Positions 11,101 to 21,471 of a stretch of 64,000 nt of DNA are shown here, in pieces. The first letter of the stretch is position 1. Each line of letters starts with the position of its first letter. The DNA comes from Pichia kudriavzevii (taxonomy: Eukaryota; Ascomycota; Pichiomycetes; Pichiales; Pichiaceae): the NCBI RefSeq assembly GCF_003054445.1, contig NC_042510.1, positions 248,001 through 312,000 of the forward strand, read 5' to 3'. The translations under genes and the position numbers were made by a program. Below the pieces are notes generated by a model. That model did no database searches. It had not been told where the DNA came from and saw only the letters and a list, made by a program, of their open reading frames with translations.

Positions 11101-11595
11101 ATTGATTTTGTAGGGGGGAAAAAAAGGAAAAAGAGACATCACAAGTCAATGTGATTTAGCAAGTTATTTTTAGCTTACATTGAAGGTTATCTTCTTAAAG
11201 CTCTCCCAACGTATGTCCAACAAGTTTGGGTATCAAAACTATGTAATCCTTTTAGATAAAAAAAAATAGTACTAAATACGCTTTTATTAGACCCTGGCAA
11301 GCTGTAAACTTAGCAAAAAGAGTTAGCTCCTAACAACTGTACCAGCACTATTACTGTTGTTGAAAATTGCGATCTCTCTTCCAAATTTGGCGAGCAATGA
11401 AGTTTCACCAAATCGTGGAGTTTTAAAAAAAAAACATTGTGATACGGTTCTGGTTTTCTACAACTTTTCTTTTCCCTCTCTTGACTGCTTTGCTGGCACT
11501 GGTTGACAATCTCATTCTGAGAATCGGACCTGTTACTCCTTTCTCTCTGTCTAAATAAAAAAAAGATAAGGCAGAAAATTAGAAAACTAGGAAGC
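11101..11595. other. LAP3-KEX2 spacer
   Basis: About 495 bp, AT-rich, with A-runs near 11258 and 11425. It carries the LAP3 terminator and KEX2 promoter. The antisense frame through it is not gene-like. Confidence 0.5.
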
Positions 11596-14205
11596 ATGAA
11601 TTTTACCTGGGTATTCAAAATTTTGCTGTGTTTGATATTTTCAAATCGTATCAATGCCATAGGCAATAAGGACTTTGCTAACAAAGACTACCTAATGGTA
11701 GAAGTAAAGGGGGATTATGATTTACATAACATACAAGAATTACATCCAGATTGGGAATATGAATATGAAATTGACTTTCTAGATAATTTTCATGTGTTTA
11801 GTATGAAGAAAGACCATCAGTTAATAGAAAAGTTTTCAAAGTACACATCTATCAAAGAGCTCTTGCAAGGTGACAAAAAATTAATTAAACGTGAAGATTA
11901 TGATTTTTTGAGTAGTTTGAATGATAACAATGTTACAGGTGTTCATTTACTACCGAGGAAACAACTAGTAAAACGTTTCCCTGTTCCCGTATCATATGGG
12001 AAAGACGTACCTGTTCTACATTCTCGAGAGAACACGAACGTTGATTCAAGCTTAGATGAAATAGCTCAAGTTGCAGAAGAATTTGGTATTAATGATCCAA
12101 TCTTCAAAGAGCAGTGGCATATTAAGAACGCGTTCAACCCAGGACACGACGTGAATGTAATACCTGTGTGGAGGAAAAATATCACAGGCAGAGGTGTAGT
12201 GACTGCATTGATTGATGATGGCTTAGATTATGAGTCAATTGATTTGAAGGATAATTATTGTCCTGAAGGTTCATGGGATTATAATGATAACAGACCAAAT
12301 CCTAAACCAGAGTTGACGAATGACTACCATGGTACCAGATGTGCTGCTGAGATCGCAGCTTCCAGGGGCAATGATTACTGTGGTGTCGGGGTTGCGTATG
12401 ACTCGAAAGTATCGGGCATCCGGATATTAAGTGGTGAAATTACCTCCGAAGAAGAAGCTGCTGCTATGATTTATGGATTAGACGTTAATGATATCTATTC
12501 ATGTTCTTGGGGGCCACCGGACAATGGTCGTTCTATGGACGAGCCTGATAAGCTGATCAAATCGGCAATTCTAAAAGGTATCCAAGAAGGCAGAAAAGGG
12601 AAAGGTGCATTGTACGTTTTTGCAAGTGGTAATGGTGGGTCTCGTGGAGATACCTGTAATTTTGATGGTTATACCAATAGTATTTATTCACTGACAGTGA
12701 CAGCAATAGATTATAAGGGGTTACATCCAAACTACGCAGAATCGTGTACTGCTGTTATGGTATCTACTTATTCCTCTGGGTCTGGTGAACATATACATAC
12801 AACAGATATCCATGAACAATGTACTGCAAATCATGGTGGCACATCTGCTGCAGCACCTTTAGCGGCTGGTATATATGCACTTGTACTGGAAGCAAATCCA
12901 GAACTAACATGGAGAGATGTTCAATATTTAACCGTACTTAGTGCGGCTGAAATTGAACCATATGATCCGTCTTGGCAAAACTCAGCAATTGAAGGACGTA
13001 AATATTCGCCTAAATATGGATGGGGGAAAATTGATGCTGAGAAAATGGTTGACATGGCACAGAATAATTGGACCTTGTTAAAACCTCAAGCTTGGTACTA
13101 CATGCCATATCAACAAGTGAATAAAAAAATTGAAAAGAAAATTGACGAAATTGAGGATAACTTTGAAATTTCAAATGAAGTCTTACGATATTCTAATTTT
13201 GAGAAAGTTGAGCAATTAACTATTACAGTTGATATTGATTCTCAAAAAAGAGGTGACGTTGAGGTTGATTTAATCTCTCCCAATGGCATTGTCTCCAAAC
13301 TAGCTGAAAAGAGGCCTAGAGATACTGACAAAGGTGGGTTCAAAAAGTGGACTTTTTCGACAGTTGCGCATTGGGGAGAGGAAGGTACCGGTAACTGGAC
13401 AATCAAAGTAAGAAATGTTGGTGAAGAAAATACCATCAATTTCAAAGGATGGCAGTTAAAGGCATTTGGTGAATGTATTGATCCAGAATTAGCTAAACGA
13501 TTTGATATTGATGAAGACTATAGTTTGGTAAATAACGAAGATTATAATAAAAATGTTGAAAATGGTAAATCATTAGAGACACCAAACTCCAGTGAAACGG
13601 GCACAAGCAATGCAGAAACGGCTCATACCACTAGTGAAGAAGGTATTAAACCTACAAATACAGGTGCTTTGGGGGCCTCGCCGTTACCTAGTGAAGAAAA
13701 TAAGCCAAATGATGGTAATGATGGAAATACGGCACATGCACATAAACCTACACATCACTATGTAATTTATTTTGTTTCTTTGATTGTCATTGGATTTATT
13801 GCCTCATTGTGGATATTCAAGAAAGGTAAAAAAGGAGGAGCACGTCGTTTACAAGATTATGAGTTTGATATTATACGACCAGAAGATGACGAAAGTAGCA
13901 GATTCGAATTTGAAGATCTAGAAGATGATGAAGATGCCCACGAATTTCATATCGAGTCATCCGACGAAGACGACCATCATCCACATGAACAGCAGCAACG
14001 ACAACCGCCAGGTATGAATAGTGATTCCGAATTTGATTTAGGAAGCAGCTATTTGTCTGGACACGAGAAATCCAACACTGTGATTGAAGATGTTCGACAA
14101 CACGAGAAAAAACAGAATACTGAAAGTTCTGGCATGCTACACTCGGCTTCTTCTGAAGAATCGCCTTTTGGTGAAATCAATGACAATAAACGTACTATTC
14201 TATAA
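11596..14205 (+). CDS. KEX2: Kexin, Golgi proprotein convertase
   Basis: 869 aa. A calcium-dependent subtilisin-like serine protease of the late Golgi that cuts after Lys-Arg or Arg-Arg in alpha-factor and secreted precursors. Order: signal peptide (residues 1-22), prodomain with KR sites (RKQLVKR near 125), and a catalytic domain with Asp in ALIDDGLDY (about 207), His in YHGTRCAAEI (about 245), oxyanion Asn in SGNGGSRGD (about 345) and Ser in GGTSAAAPLAAG (about 416). A P/Homo B domain follows, then a Ser/Thr/Asn linker, a membrane span (HYVIYFVSLIVIGFIASLWIF) and an acidic tail. The tail contains YEFDI (about 755), which resembles the Tyr-based trans-Golgi retention signal of Kex2. Confidence 0.97.
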   Translation: MNFTWVFKILLCLIFSNRINAIGNKDFANKDYLMVEVKGDYDLHNIQELHPDWEYEYEIDFLDNFHVFSMKKDHQLIEKFSKYTSIKELLQGDKKLIKREDYDFLSSLNDNNVTGVHLLPRKQLVKRFPVPVSYGKDVPVLHSRENTNVDSSLDEIAQVAEEFGINDPIFKEQWHIKNAFNPGHDVNVIPVWRKNITGRGVVTALIDDGLDYESIDLKDNYCPEGSWDYNDNRPNPKPELTNDYHGTRCAAEIAASRGNDYCGVGVAYDSKVSGIRILSGEITSEEEAAAMIYGLDVNDIYSCSWGPPDNGRSMDEPDKLIKSAILKGIQEGRKGKGALYVFASGNGGSRGDTCNFDGYTNSIYSLTVTAIDYKGLHPNYAESCTAVMVSTYSSGSGEHIHTTDIHEQCTANHGGTSAAAPLAAGIYALVLEANPELTWRDVQYLTVLSAAEIEPYDPSWQNSAIEGRKYSPKYGWGKIDAEKMVDMAQNNWTLLKPQAWYYMPYQQVNKKIEKKIDEIEDNFEISNEVLRYSNFEKVEQLTITVDIDSQKRGDVEVDLISPNGIVSKLAEKRPRDTDKGGFKKWTFSTVAHWGEEGTGNWTIKVRNVGEENTINFKGWQLKAFGECIDPELAKRFDIDEDYSLVNNEDYNKNVENGKSLETPNSSETGTSNAETAHTTSEEGIKPTNTGALGASPLPSEENKPNDGNDGNTAHAHKPTHHYVIYFVSLIVIGFIASLWIFKKGKKGGARRLQDYEFDIIRPEDDESSRFEFEDLEDDEDAHEFHIESSDEDDHHPHEQQQRQPPGMNSDSEFDLGSSYLSGHEKSNTVIEDVRQHEKKQNTESSGMLHSASSEESPFGEINDNKRTIL

Positions 14206-14501
14206 GGCCCGTTTCTAGTACTAGCGATTGTATATACACATGTATATTATTTCCAGTTAGATTCTCATCTTTTTCCACTGATCTACGTATCCCTGCAAAA
14301 TCAGAACAAAACAAGGATAGAAACACGATAGGGAAAGGATAAATAGAAGTAAAATAGGCGCAAAAGGTATATATAAAATGATAAAAATATGATAAAAAAA
14401 TCAAAAGCTAAAAAATGCGGAAATTCATCTCTCCTGGAAGTAATACCATGTACCATTTGTTATTTAAACAAGGTTGTTGAATAAACGATTAATGGTTAGT
14501 G

Positions 14502-14807
14502 ATGATCTCACCAAAACCGCCAACACCACGACAAAATAAGACTGCGGAGAAGCAGAGATCAGAACAGGTCAAAGAGGCACCTCCATCCAATAAAAAACCC
14601 TCTTTATTCAAGAGGTACAACTCCTTACCATTCCGTGCCAAATTGTATATTTGGATAACCACTGCTGGTGTTGCATGGCTGGCAGATTCTATAAGTGATC
14701 GTATTTTTGAGCAAAATATGATTGACGCAGAAGCTAACCGGCGTGTTGAAATGGAGATGAGGAAAATGAAAGAGCTGGAATTTCAAAGTAGGGTGAACAG
14801 CAAGTAG
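14502..14807 (+). CDS. Small single-span membrane protein, unrecognised
   Basis: 101 aa, starting at the ATG at 14502; the preceding in-frame codon is GTG. A basic, Pro-rich N-terminus (SPKPPTPRQNKTAEKQR) leads to one moderately hydrophobic span (LYIWITTAGVAWLADSI), then a charged helix with EMEMRKMKELEFQ. One span plus a charged amphipathic tail is common in small mitochondrial inner-membrane proteins, but this is inference. The gene lies between KEX2 and the convergent GDH2. I do not recognise a family. Confidence 0.65.
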   Translation: MISPKPPTPRQNKTAEKQRSEQVKEAPPSNKKPSLFKRYNSLPFRAKLYIWITTAGVAWLADSISDRIFEQNMIDAEANRRVEMEMRKMKELEFQSRVNSK

Positions 14808-15067
14808 ACGTGTTGATGTTTTGTTAGAGTTTATGTTATCAAGTTTGCAGGAAGCATTGTCCATATAAGAAGCTGAAATTAGTGTCATACTTCTTTTTAA
14901 TACCTTGATATAAAGAGAACTATTATTTAAAGTACAGAGCCAAAGAAACATGAACAAATATAAAAAGATAAATCAACATAAATCAAACTAAACTAAATTA
15001 AACTAAATTAAACTAAAACATACTAAATCAAATTACATTATAAAAATCAAAATAAATCAAAACATTT
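14808..15067. repeat. AT-rich spacer with degenerate TAAATTAAAC-type repeats
   Basis: At about 14980-15060 a short unit resembling AAACTAAATTA recurs several times with small changes. It lies between convergent 3' ends, so it probably forms terminator or polyadenylation sequence. Confidence 0.5.
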
Positions 15068-18000
15068 TCAGGTGCTTCTCTTTATAGAGGAAACAAATTC
15101 TAAGAACTTTGCTGGGTTTGCATCAATACCTCTTGTGTAAACAAACTCAGATGCCAACTTTGTAGCAAAAATAGCCTTCAAGTAAGACTCTGGTACTCTT
15201 TCTAATATTCTATCTAAACCAATTTCATTCAATAATAACTTTGGTAACGCGTTTTTTAAGACAATGTTACGGAATTCAACATCATCTTCCCACAACTCCT
15301 TTGAGGAAGATAATTCATCACCCAATTTGTTGATTGCAATTGACAATTCATCAGACAAATCTGCAAAGGATTTCTTCGTATCTTGTTTCAACTTCCACAA
15401 CATATTGAACTCATTATCGGCATTGATTTTAATAATTTCTTGGACTTCCTTAACATAGTCCTGATAAAACCTTGGAACTGAATTGTTAACTGGATCAACA
15501 CAAAATTTATTTTGGAATTCTTCGTCACTCAACGATAATGCAGCCAAAACTTCCAAAGAAGAAGATGTAACACCACCCTTATTTGTAGATGCATCCTTTA
15601 AGACGATTGCACCGGCATCTTCCAAAATATATTTGGCAGCTTGTGTGATAAACAAATTGGCACCTTCAACAATGATAGGAATAATCGACTTACCGGTTTT
15701 AGAATCAATTAAACTTTGAACAGTTGTTACGTCAATTGAATTTGGTCTACCACCACATGGGACCCATAAATTGATAGAATTTGGAGGATAAATTTCTTTC
15801 AAATTCAAATGAAAGTTGTTTCTAAACTGAATACCGGAATGTATAATCTTACCATTAGGTAATTGTATATCCTTATCTTCAACCATAATGGCATACCCTT
15901 TTGGGCCTAATTTTGATTTATCAAACTTATTATTACCAAATCTATTATTGGCCAACCTCAAAAGTTCATTTTTATCGATACCATCTTCGTCCACAATACA
16001 ACCAAACCCATCAACTAGTCCAATATAGGTCTCATTGCCAGATAACTTGATTTCATTTGAACCTAAATCACCATCACCTCCACCCATTTGTAATTTCTTG
16101 ATCTTTGACCAATCATCAATATTCAATTTCTTATAGACGCCCTCAGTGTAAGCCCTAACAGATAATGTGGTCATACCATATTCATCGTGTGGAATACCAC
16201 CAATAGTTGGAGATTTACCTGTAAAGAAGGCCTTCCATGGAAATCCAAACTTGGCACCCCTCTTTTTAGCATGTAAAGTTGCCCAATCAACAAAACCGGC
16301 AGTATTTTCATCTGGTCCCATATATAACATTTCATTTTTACCATAGAAATCAACAATCTTCTCTCTTGTAGGATCATTCAAAATTAACAAGTCTAATAAA
16401 GAATCGATATATTTAACAAAACATTCCTTTGGTTTTAATTGGGCAGAACCTGGATTGATTAAAATTACACCCTTTGAACCACCTTCTGGTATATCCTTAT
16501 TTTTCTTTTGTTGTGTTGAAGCCAAGTTATAATTTTCATCAAATAATGACCTCATATTTTTCAAATAGAAATCTTCATTTCTTGATAAAACAATTCTGAT
16601 ACCTCCTCTAGCAACATCTCTAAATCTAATATGGAAACCTCTAAATTCCGAACCAACGATAAAAAACATACCAAAAGGTGTGTTTGGATATTCAGAAACT
16701 GGTAAAAATGAAGGATTCAATCTAAATGATAGAGCAATCTTAGAAGTTTGGAAAAAATTGGTCTTCAAGATGGACTTATTAAAAGAATATAAAACTTTTA
16801 AAACTGTTGAATAACCATCATTACTAATATCTTGGATTTTTTCATTAAATTGTGAATCATTTTCAATACCTTCAATTTGAGAAGTTCTTTGATAGGATAA
16901 AGTTCTAACCATTTTAGTTGAGGAAGTTGTATAGTGATTATCAACAAAATGCTTATATAATTGTTGAATGAATTCAGAATTGGAATTAAAAGTCTCAATA
17001 ATGTACGATTCCGAAAAAGTTTCTGAATTAAATCTCTCCTTGATTTTAGAAACCAATTCGACATTCTTTGGATTAACAATCGAAGAATCTAACAAGATCT
17101 TCTTTAATTGTTGAAATTCAGGACCAGATCTATTCAAGAAATGAGTTGCAAATATAACACCACAATGGGCATAAATACATTCTTGAATTGACCATTCACC
17201 ATTTTCAAATTTTGAATAGAATTTGTTATCTGGAATACAATATAATAAAGATGCTTCCTTAGTCAATTGTAAAGTGGTCAAGGTTGATTCGAGTTCTGGA
17301 TTTGAATTCAAATACATTGAAATAATTGTATAATTATTTGAGAAATTTTCAACATATTTTCTCTTAATATTTAATCCATAATATTTAACTAAAGTTGATA
17401 ATGCTGAATTATACCTATGAGAAGAACCTTTCTTAAAACCAATAATAATTCTCAATTCACCAGTTTCTGAAATTGTATAATGTTTAACAATTGGTCCCTC
17501 AGTTAATTTTGATTCTTCCAAAATTTCAGAATATAAGGTTTTCGTATAATTAGTTGCAATTTTTTGGAAAGTATCATCAGATATTAAGTCAATTTCTTTG
17601 CTTGAACTTGAATTAACCAATTGATTCTCCTCATTTGAGAAAATCGACTTATAAACAAAATGACATCTAATCATTTCACCATTGGGTAAATTGGATGTAA
17701 AGGATTCTAATCTATATGATTTATCAGCAACATCTAAAAATTCATCATCGATTTCCTTTTCAAAATTAGATACAGAACCAGTTTCAAAATAAACTGCATG
17801 ATTGTCAGTTATTTTTTTAAAATGAATATCATTATTTAAATTTGAATTGACTGTAGCATTGATTTTAGCAGCATAAAGTGCCAAAATATTGGATGCTATA
17901 TTTTCAACAGATTCCGATGCAAAATATGTATCATCAATTCCCAAATCATTATAGAAAAAACTCGTTTCAGATTCAATCAAGTTTTCCGGAATGAGAGAAT

Positions 18001-18169
18001 ACGAATCTAATAGGTCCATAACTTTAGAAATTTGATCATCCTTTGATTCGAAAACAGAAGGTCTGTATCCATTGGCTTGAACATCTTCTCTAGAGACATT
18101 TTGAAATGAGGATTGGGAGAAGTTGTTATCTAGAGTCAAACTCTGTAAATTTGGAATAGCTGCCGTCAT
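15068..18169 (-). CDS. GDH2: NAD-dependent glutamate dehydrogenase, large type
   Basis: Converts glutamate to 2-oxoglutarate and ammonium with NAD; the central route for using glutamate as nitrogen or carbon source. The C-terminal half has RFRDVARGGIRIV, EGGSKGVILI, GPDENTAGFVDWA, GKSPTIGGIPHDEYG, GGGDGDLGSNEI and DASTNKGGVTSSSLEVLA, the hallmarks of the large fungal GDH. The ATG at 18169 gives 1033 aa; the frame runs on to 18295, but that extension is unlike the family. Two GATAAG motifs lie upstream (18810, 18896), compatible with nitrogen-responsive GATA factors. The S. cerevisiae enzyme is slightly longer (1092 aa). Confidence 0.95.
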   Translation of the reverse strand: MTAAIPNLQSLTLDNNFSQSSFQNVSREDVQANGYRPSVFESKDDQISKVMDLLDSYSLIPENLIESETSFFYNDLGIDDTYFASESVENIASNILALYAAKINATVNSNLNNDIHFKKITDNHAVYFETGSVSNFEKEIDDEFLDVADKSYRLESFTSNLPNGEMIRCHFVYKSIFSNEENQLVNSSSSKEIDLISDDTFQKIATNYTKTLYSEILEESKLTEGPIVKHYTISETGELRIIIGFKKGSSHRYNSALSTLVKYYGLNIKRKYVENFSNNYTIISMYLNSNPELESTLTTLQLTKEASLLYCIPDNKFYSKFENGEWSIQECIYAHCGVIFATHFLNRSGPEFQQLKKILLDSSIVNPKNVELVSKIKERFNSETFSESYIIETFNSNSEFIQQLYKHFVDNHYTTSSTKMVRTLSYQRTSQIEGIENDSQFNEKIQDISNDGYSTVLKVLYSFNKSILKTNFFQTSKIALSFRLNPSFLPVSEYPNTPFGMFFIVGSEFRGFHIRFRDVARGGIRIVLSRNEDFYLKNMRSLFDENYNLASTQQKKNKDIPEGGSKGVILINPGSAQLKPKECFVKYIDSLLDLLILNDPTREKIVDFYGKNEMLYMGPDENTAGFVDWATLHAKKRGAKFGFPWKAFFTGKSPTIGGIPHDEYGMTTLSVRAYTEGVYKKLNIDDWSKIKKLQMGGGDGDLGSNEIKLSGNETYIGLVDGFGCIVDEDGIDKNELLRLANNRFGNNKFDKSKLGPKGYAIMVEDKDIQLPNGKIIHSGIQFRNNFHLNLKEIYPPNSINLWVPCGGRPNSIDVTTVQSLIDSKTGKSIIPIIVEGANLFITQAAKYILEDAGAIVLKDASTNKGGVTSSSLEVLAALSLSDEEFQNKFCVDPVNNSVPRFYQDYVKEVQEIIKINADNEFNMLWKLKQDTKKSFADLSDELSIAINKLGDELSSSKELWEDDVEFRNIVLKNALPKLLLNEIGLDRILERVPESYLKAIFATKLASEFVYTRGIDANPAKFLEFVSSIKRST

Positions 18170-18701
18170 TGTACTAGTGAAAGACAAAAGAGTCTTAGGA
18201 GCGGGGGGTGGATTGAGAACTAAAGAGTGAAGATTGTCTTTTGGAGAACAACTGAATAAGATACGAAACCAAGACAACAAAAGAGGAAAAACCAAGTAGA
18301 ACAGTGCAAGTTAAAGAGAGAGATTAAAAAGGGAACAAAGGAGGGGGGGCAACAAGGGTATTTATAGGAATGACAAGAAACTGTGGTGACTTTGAAGTAA
18401 AAGGTAAACAAACCCGGGACATCACAAGAGGGGAGATGAAGAGAGAGAGAGGGGGGGGTGTCAATTAGTGGTTTGTTGGAGAATGCTCTAGTGATGACAA
18501 TGTCCTAGAATATGAGATTACAACAGCCATGGAATGTGTAGAGTGTATTGTAAGATGTGGCGGGTACAGTTCCTAACATAATGCCCTCTCTGTAACTATG
18601 AGGGGCATTAGAAACAAAACCAGAAAAGGAAATTGCCAATTTTGATAGAGAAAAAGCATTACAGTCAATGACCTGGAGTTTCAAAGATTGGGCAAATCCT
18701 A

Positions 18702-18722
18702 CCCCCCCCCCCCCCCCCCCCC
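18702..18722. repeat. C21 homopolymer
   Basis: Twenty-one consecutive C, then G and five more C. It lies about 530 bp upstream of the GDH2 start; on the GDH2 coding strand it is a G run. Confidence 0.9.
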
Positions 18723-19363
18723 GCCCCCACCCTATTCAATATTCCCTCAAAGTGTACATCAACAATACGTTCAAATGGACAGCTGTTCTAGAGTGACTCG
18801 TGTACCCTGGATAAGCAGGTATATCTGACTTGGTCTGGCCGTGTCCTATCAGACGATAGTATGAAGCAATGGTAAATGTGTCAAGTCCTTCTTCTGATAA
18901 GGCAACAAGGCCATATCTAACTTCTAAGCATGTTTTCTTCCCCGTTTTGGCAGATAACGACGTTTCCCTTTACTGAGAGGGAGCTAGACAATATTCCGTC
19001 CCTCCCCTTTGGGAAGTATCCGAGAGCGGCATCATTTACATTTTCCATTGTTTCTAAATCTCCACTTGCGATTATGTCGATACTTGGCGGCTCGCTGATA
19101 GTTGAACATTAGAGGATAGTCGAATGAGGGGGGGGGAAGACGGGAACGGGAACGGGAATCGATTAAACGGAACTAATTTCCCATTCATTATTACTATTTC
19201 TTAAATTGCCGCCATAACCGTGTTTTGCCGCTAAGAGTATATCTTCTCGCTTATAAATGTCAAGCGTCTCTATTAAAGGCGTACGGCAATAGTTTTGATT
19301 TTGGTCCTCTTTTGTTTCACAATTTTCTTTTTCTCTTTGTAGACATTTTCTCTTTTTTCTTTT

Positions 19364-19437
19364 TTCTTTTTCTTTTTCTTTTTCTTTTTCTTTTTCTTTT
19401 TCTTTTTCTTTTTCTTTTTCTTTTTCTTTTTCTTTTT
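19364..19437. repeat. (TTTTTC)n hexanucleotide repeat
   Basis: About 12 copies of a 6-bp unit, pure pyrimidine on the + strand. It is a mirror-symmetric homopurine/homopyrimidine tract. Confidence 0.9.
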
Positions 19438-20066
19438 TCATCTTTACCATTTTTCCGTGAATTGGGTCTATTTTCGTCCCTGGAACTAAAATACTCAAAG
19501 CGACGAGAAATAATTAAAAAAAAACAGAAAATCAAACCGAGGAGGAAAAAAAGAAATAAAACACTAGACCGTTTCAGGATGACGCGCTACAGTGTCTATG
19601 TTTGTTTGTTTTCGTCTCCTCCCCTCGTTTTTAGTTTGTTTATAGCACAAAAATTGGCCTTTTCCAAATTGGTCTGTTTCTGTATATGCCATTAACGATA
19701 CATTTTATTAGCGCGTCATAGTTAAACACGAAATATTAATGGAAAAAAGTAAAACTTTGTAAAAAAAAAATGGGAAAAAATTAATAAATAGTAAATAGTA
19801 AGGATCATGGTAAGAGTGACATACACACAAACCACACATACATACGAAAACATACACATTCTCAAACTCACACTATTAAGGTATTGAATTTTCTATTATA
19901 GGGTGTTTGTTTTCATTTTTTATTTAATAAGACGTGGCCTCTATTCACCCCATTCTAAGGTCACCTTTACAGCAAGAGCTAGAGCTACCGCACCAATCAT
20001 ATCCACTCGGTTTCCCTTCATTTCATCCAACCTTAACTCAACTTAACTTGTCTTCACCTTGAAACG

Positions 20067-21035
20067 ATGCTCTCCTTGCCCAAACGTACAAAGACTAACC
20101 GTCCGGCCAGTCCAACTACCGTCAACCTCGTCATTGTCATCACTATATCCATCTCTGCCTTGGCATGGATAATAGCCTTTGTAGGGTCTATTGCCGCTTC
20201 ACAATCAATAGAACATTTCCCCAAATTCACTTGGTGGGGATTGGTCTTTCAACTTTTTGTGGTGATTATAATCCCAGTAGCATATTATTTGGGCTTGTTG
20301 CCTGTTTACAGAAACTTTCTAATGGCATCAGTCATAATTGCATTTATCTATTCCTCAAATTCAACTAACAATATGATCTATTACTCAAGCTCTTCAACTT
20401 CTGCTGCTAGTACCGGGTTTATCCTTCTTAGTATGACCAACTTTCTTTGGTTGGTTTATTTGGGTTCAGATGAGTCTTCCCCCATTGTGGAATTCATCGA
20501 TCAATATGGTAAACCTATCAATATAATCGAAAGGAAAAGGCTTAGTATCTCCACCCAGAATAGGCACAATAGTAACAACTATAAAAGTAGTGGTAGTAAC
20601 GTCGTCTATCAGTCAACCGCTTACGTGAATCACAATCAGTCAGACATTTATAGCAACATGGAAGATTCTCATGAATTGGCAGGATTCGAAAACCCAGTTA
20701 GTGAATCCTTAGAAACTCCTCAAATGTCGGAATTTAACGATTCTGCATTCAGACAATCAGGCATATTGCCCGTAATTCAGATCGATCCAAATAACAACGG
20801 AACAGGTACAAATCTAACAGGAATATCATCAGTCTCCAAATATATGGAGTCGTACCCTATATTGGTCAGAGGATTATACGACTATAATGCCAGTCCTGAT
20901 GATGTTAATGAACTAAGCTTCAAAAAGGGAGAAATCTTTAGAGTAAAAAATACAAACGGTAACTGGTGGCAGGCAAAGAATAAAAAGGGTGAAATCGGTA
21001 TGTGTCCAAGTAATTATCTTGAAATTGTAACTTAA
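20067..21035 (+). CDS. SHO1: Sho1 osmosensor with SH3 domain
   Basis: 322 aa. Plasma-membrane scaffold of one branch of the HOG pathway that recruits Pbs2 and Ste11 and works with the mucin Msb2. Four membrane spans lie at about 21-43, 52-75, 81-100 and 110-133, with the short loops of Sho1. A Ser/Asn-rich linker follows, then a C-terminal SH3 domain (about 265-322) with ALYDY-like GLYDYNASP, NELSFKKGE, WWQAKNKKGEIGMCPSNYL. Length and order match the family. MSB2 is also in this window, at 54.9-58.2 kb. Confidence 0.96.
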   Translation: MLSLPKRTKTNRPASPTTVNLVIVITISISALAWIIAFVGSIAASQSIEHFPKFTWWGLVFQLFVVIIIPVAYYLGLLPVYRNFLMASVIIAFIYSSNSTNNMIYYSSSSTSAASTGFILLSMTNFLWLVYLGSDESSPIVEFIDQYGKPINIIERKRLSISTQNRHNSNNYKSSGSNVVYQSTAYVNHNQSDIYSNMEDSHELAGFENPVSESLETPQMSEFNDSAFRQSGILPVIQIDPNNNGTGTNLTGISSVSKYMESYPILVRGLYDYNASPDDVNELSFKKGEIFRVKNTNGNWWQAKNKKGEIGMCPSNYLEIVT

Positions 21036-21471
21036 TAATGTTTTGTTCTATACCCTGCAATCGTTATTCTATCCCATGTACTTATTCCTCTTTCTCTTCC
21101 TCGTTTCCTTCTTTCTACCCCTTTGTTTCACCTGCTTTAATAATGTGTAATGCATAAATGTCCACTCCTTTTCTTTATAACTTATATTCACAATGATTAT
21201 TTTCTACATGTATAGATGGACCTACCTGTCTAACCACTACACGCTACCATTAAACTTTTGGAAACCATAATAGCACGACCGCGTATCATTTTGGAAAATA
21301 ACACAATAGGAGCGTACTAAACGTTTTTTTTTTTAATGCGGGTATCAAAAGAGACATTCACGTAGAGAGTCCAACACGCATCAACATGGGGATTCCCTTT
21401 TTTTACTCCAATAACTCTTGACTCTTCAATTGAATGCCAAACACCGTCTTCAAGGTGTCTCTCCCCACATA
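21036..21471. other. SHO1-MPS1 spacer
   Basis: About 435 bp between tandem genes. A frame upstream of the MPS1 ATG stays open from a TTG at 21418, but no ATG lies in it. Nothing else is recognised. Confidence 0.5.

Larger units (their letters stand above)
18170..20066. other. GDH2-SHO1 divergent spacer with G/C and pyrimidine tracts
   Basis: A 1.9 kb region between two divergent genes. It contains G8 (18451-18458), C21 (18702-18722), G9 (19128-19136), a (TTTTTC)n tract and two GATAAG motifs. ORFs found here translate to Phe/Leu or Lys/Arg strings from the repeat and are not genes. Most of the region is probably regulatory sequence for GDH2 and SHO1. Confidence 0.6.

Noticed and set aside
19163-19695. 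Lys/Arg-rich and Phe/Leu-rich ORFs across the (TTTTTC)n tract
   Set aside because: They are direct translations of a hexanucleotide repeat.
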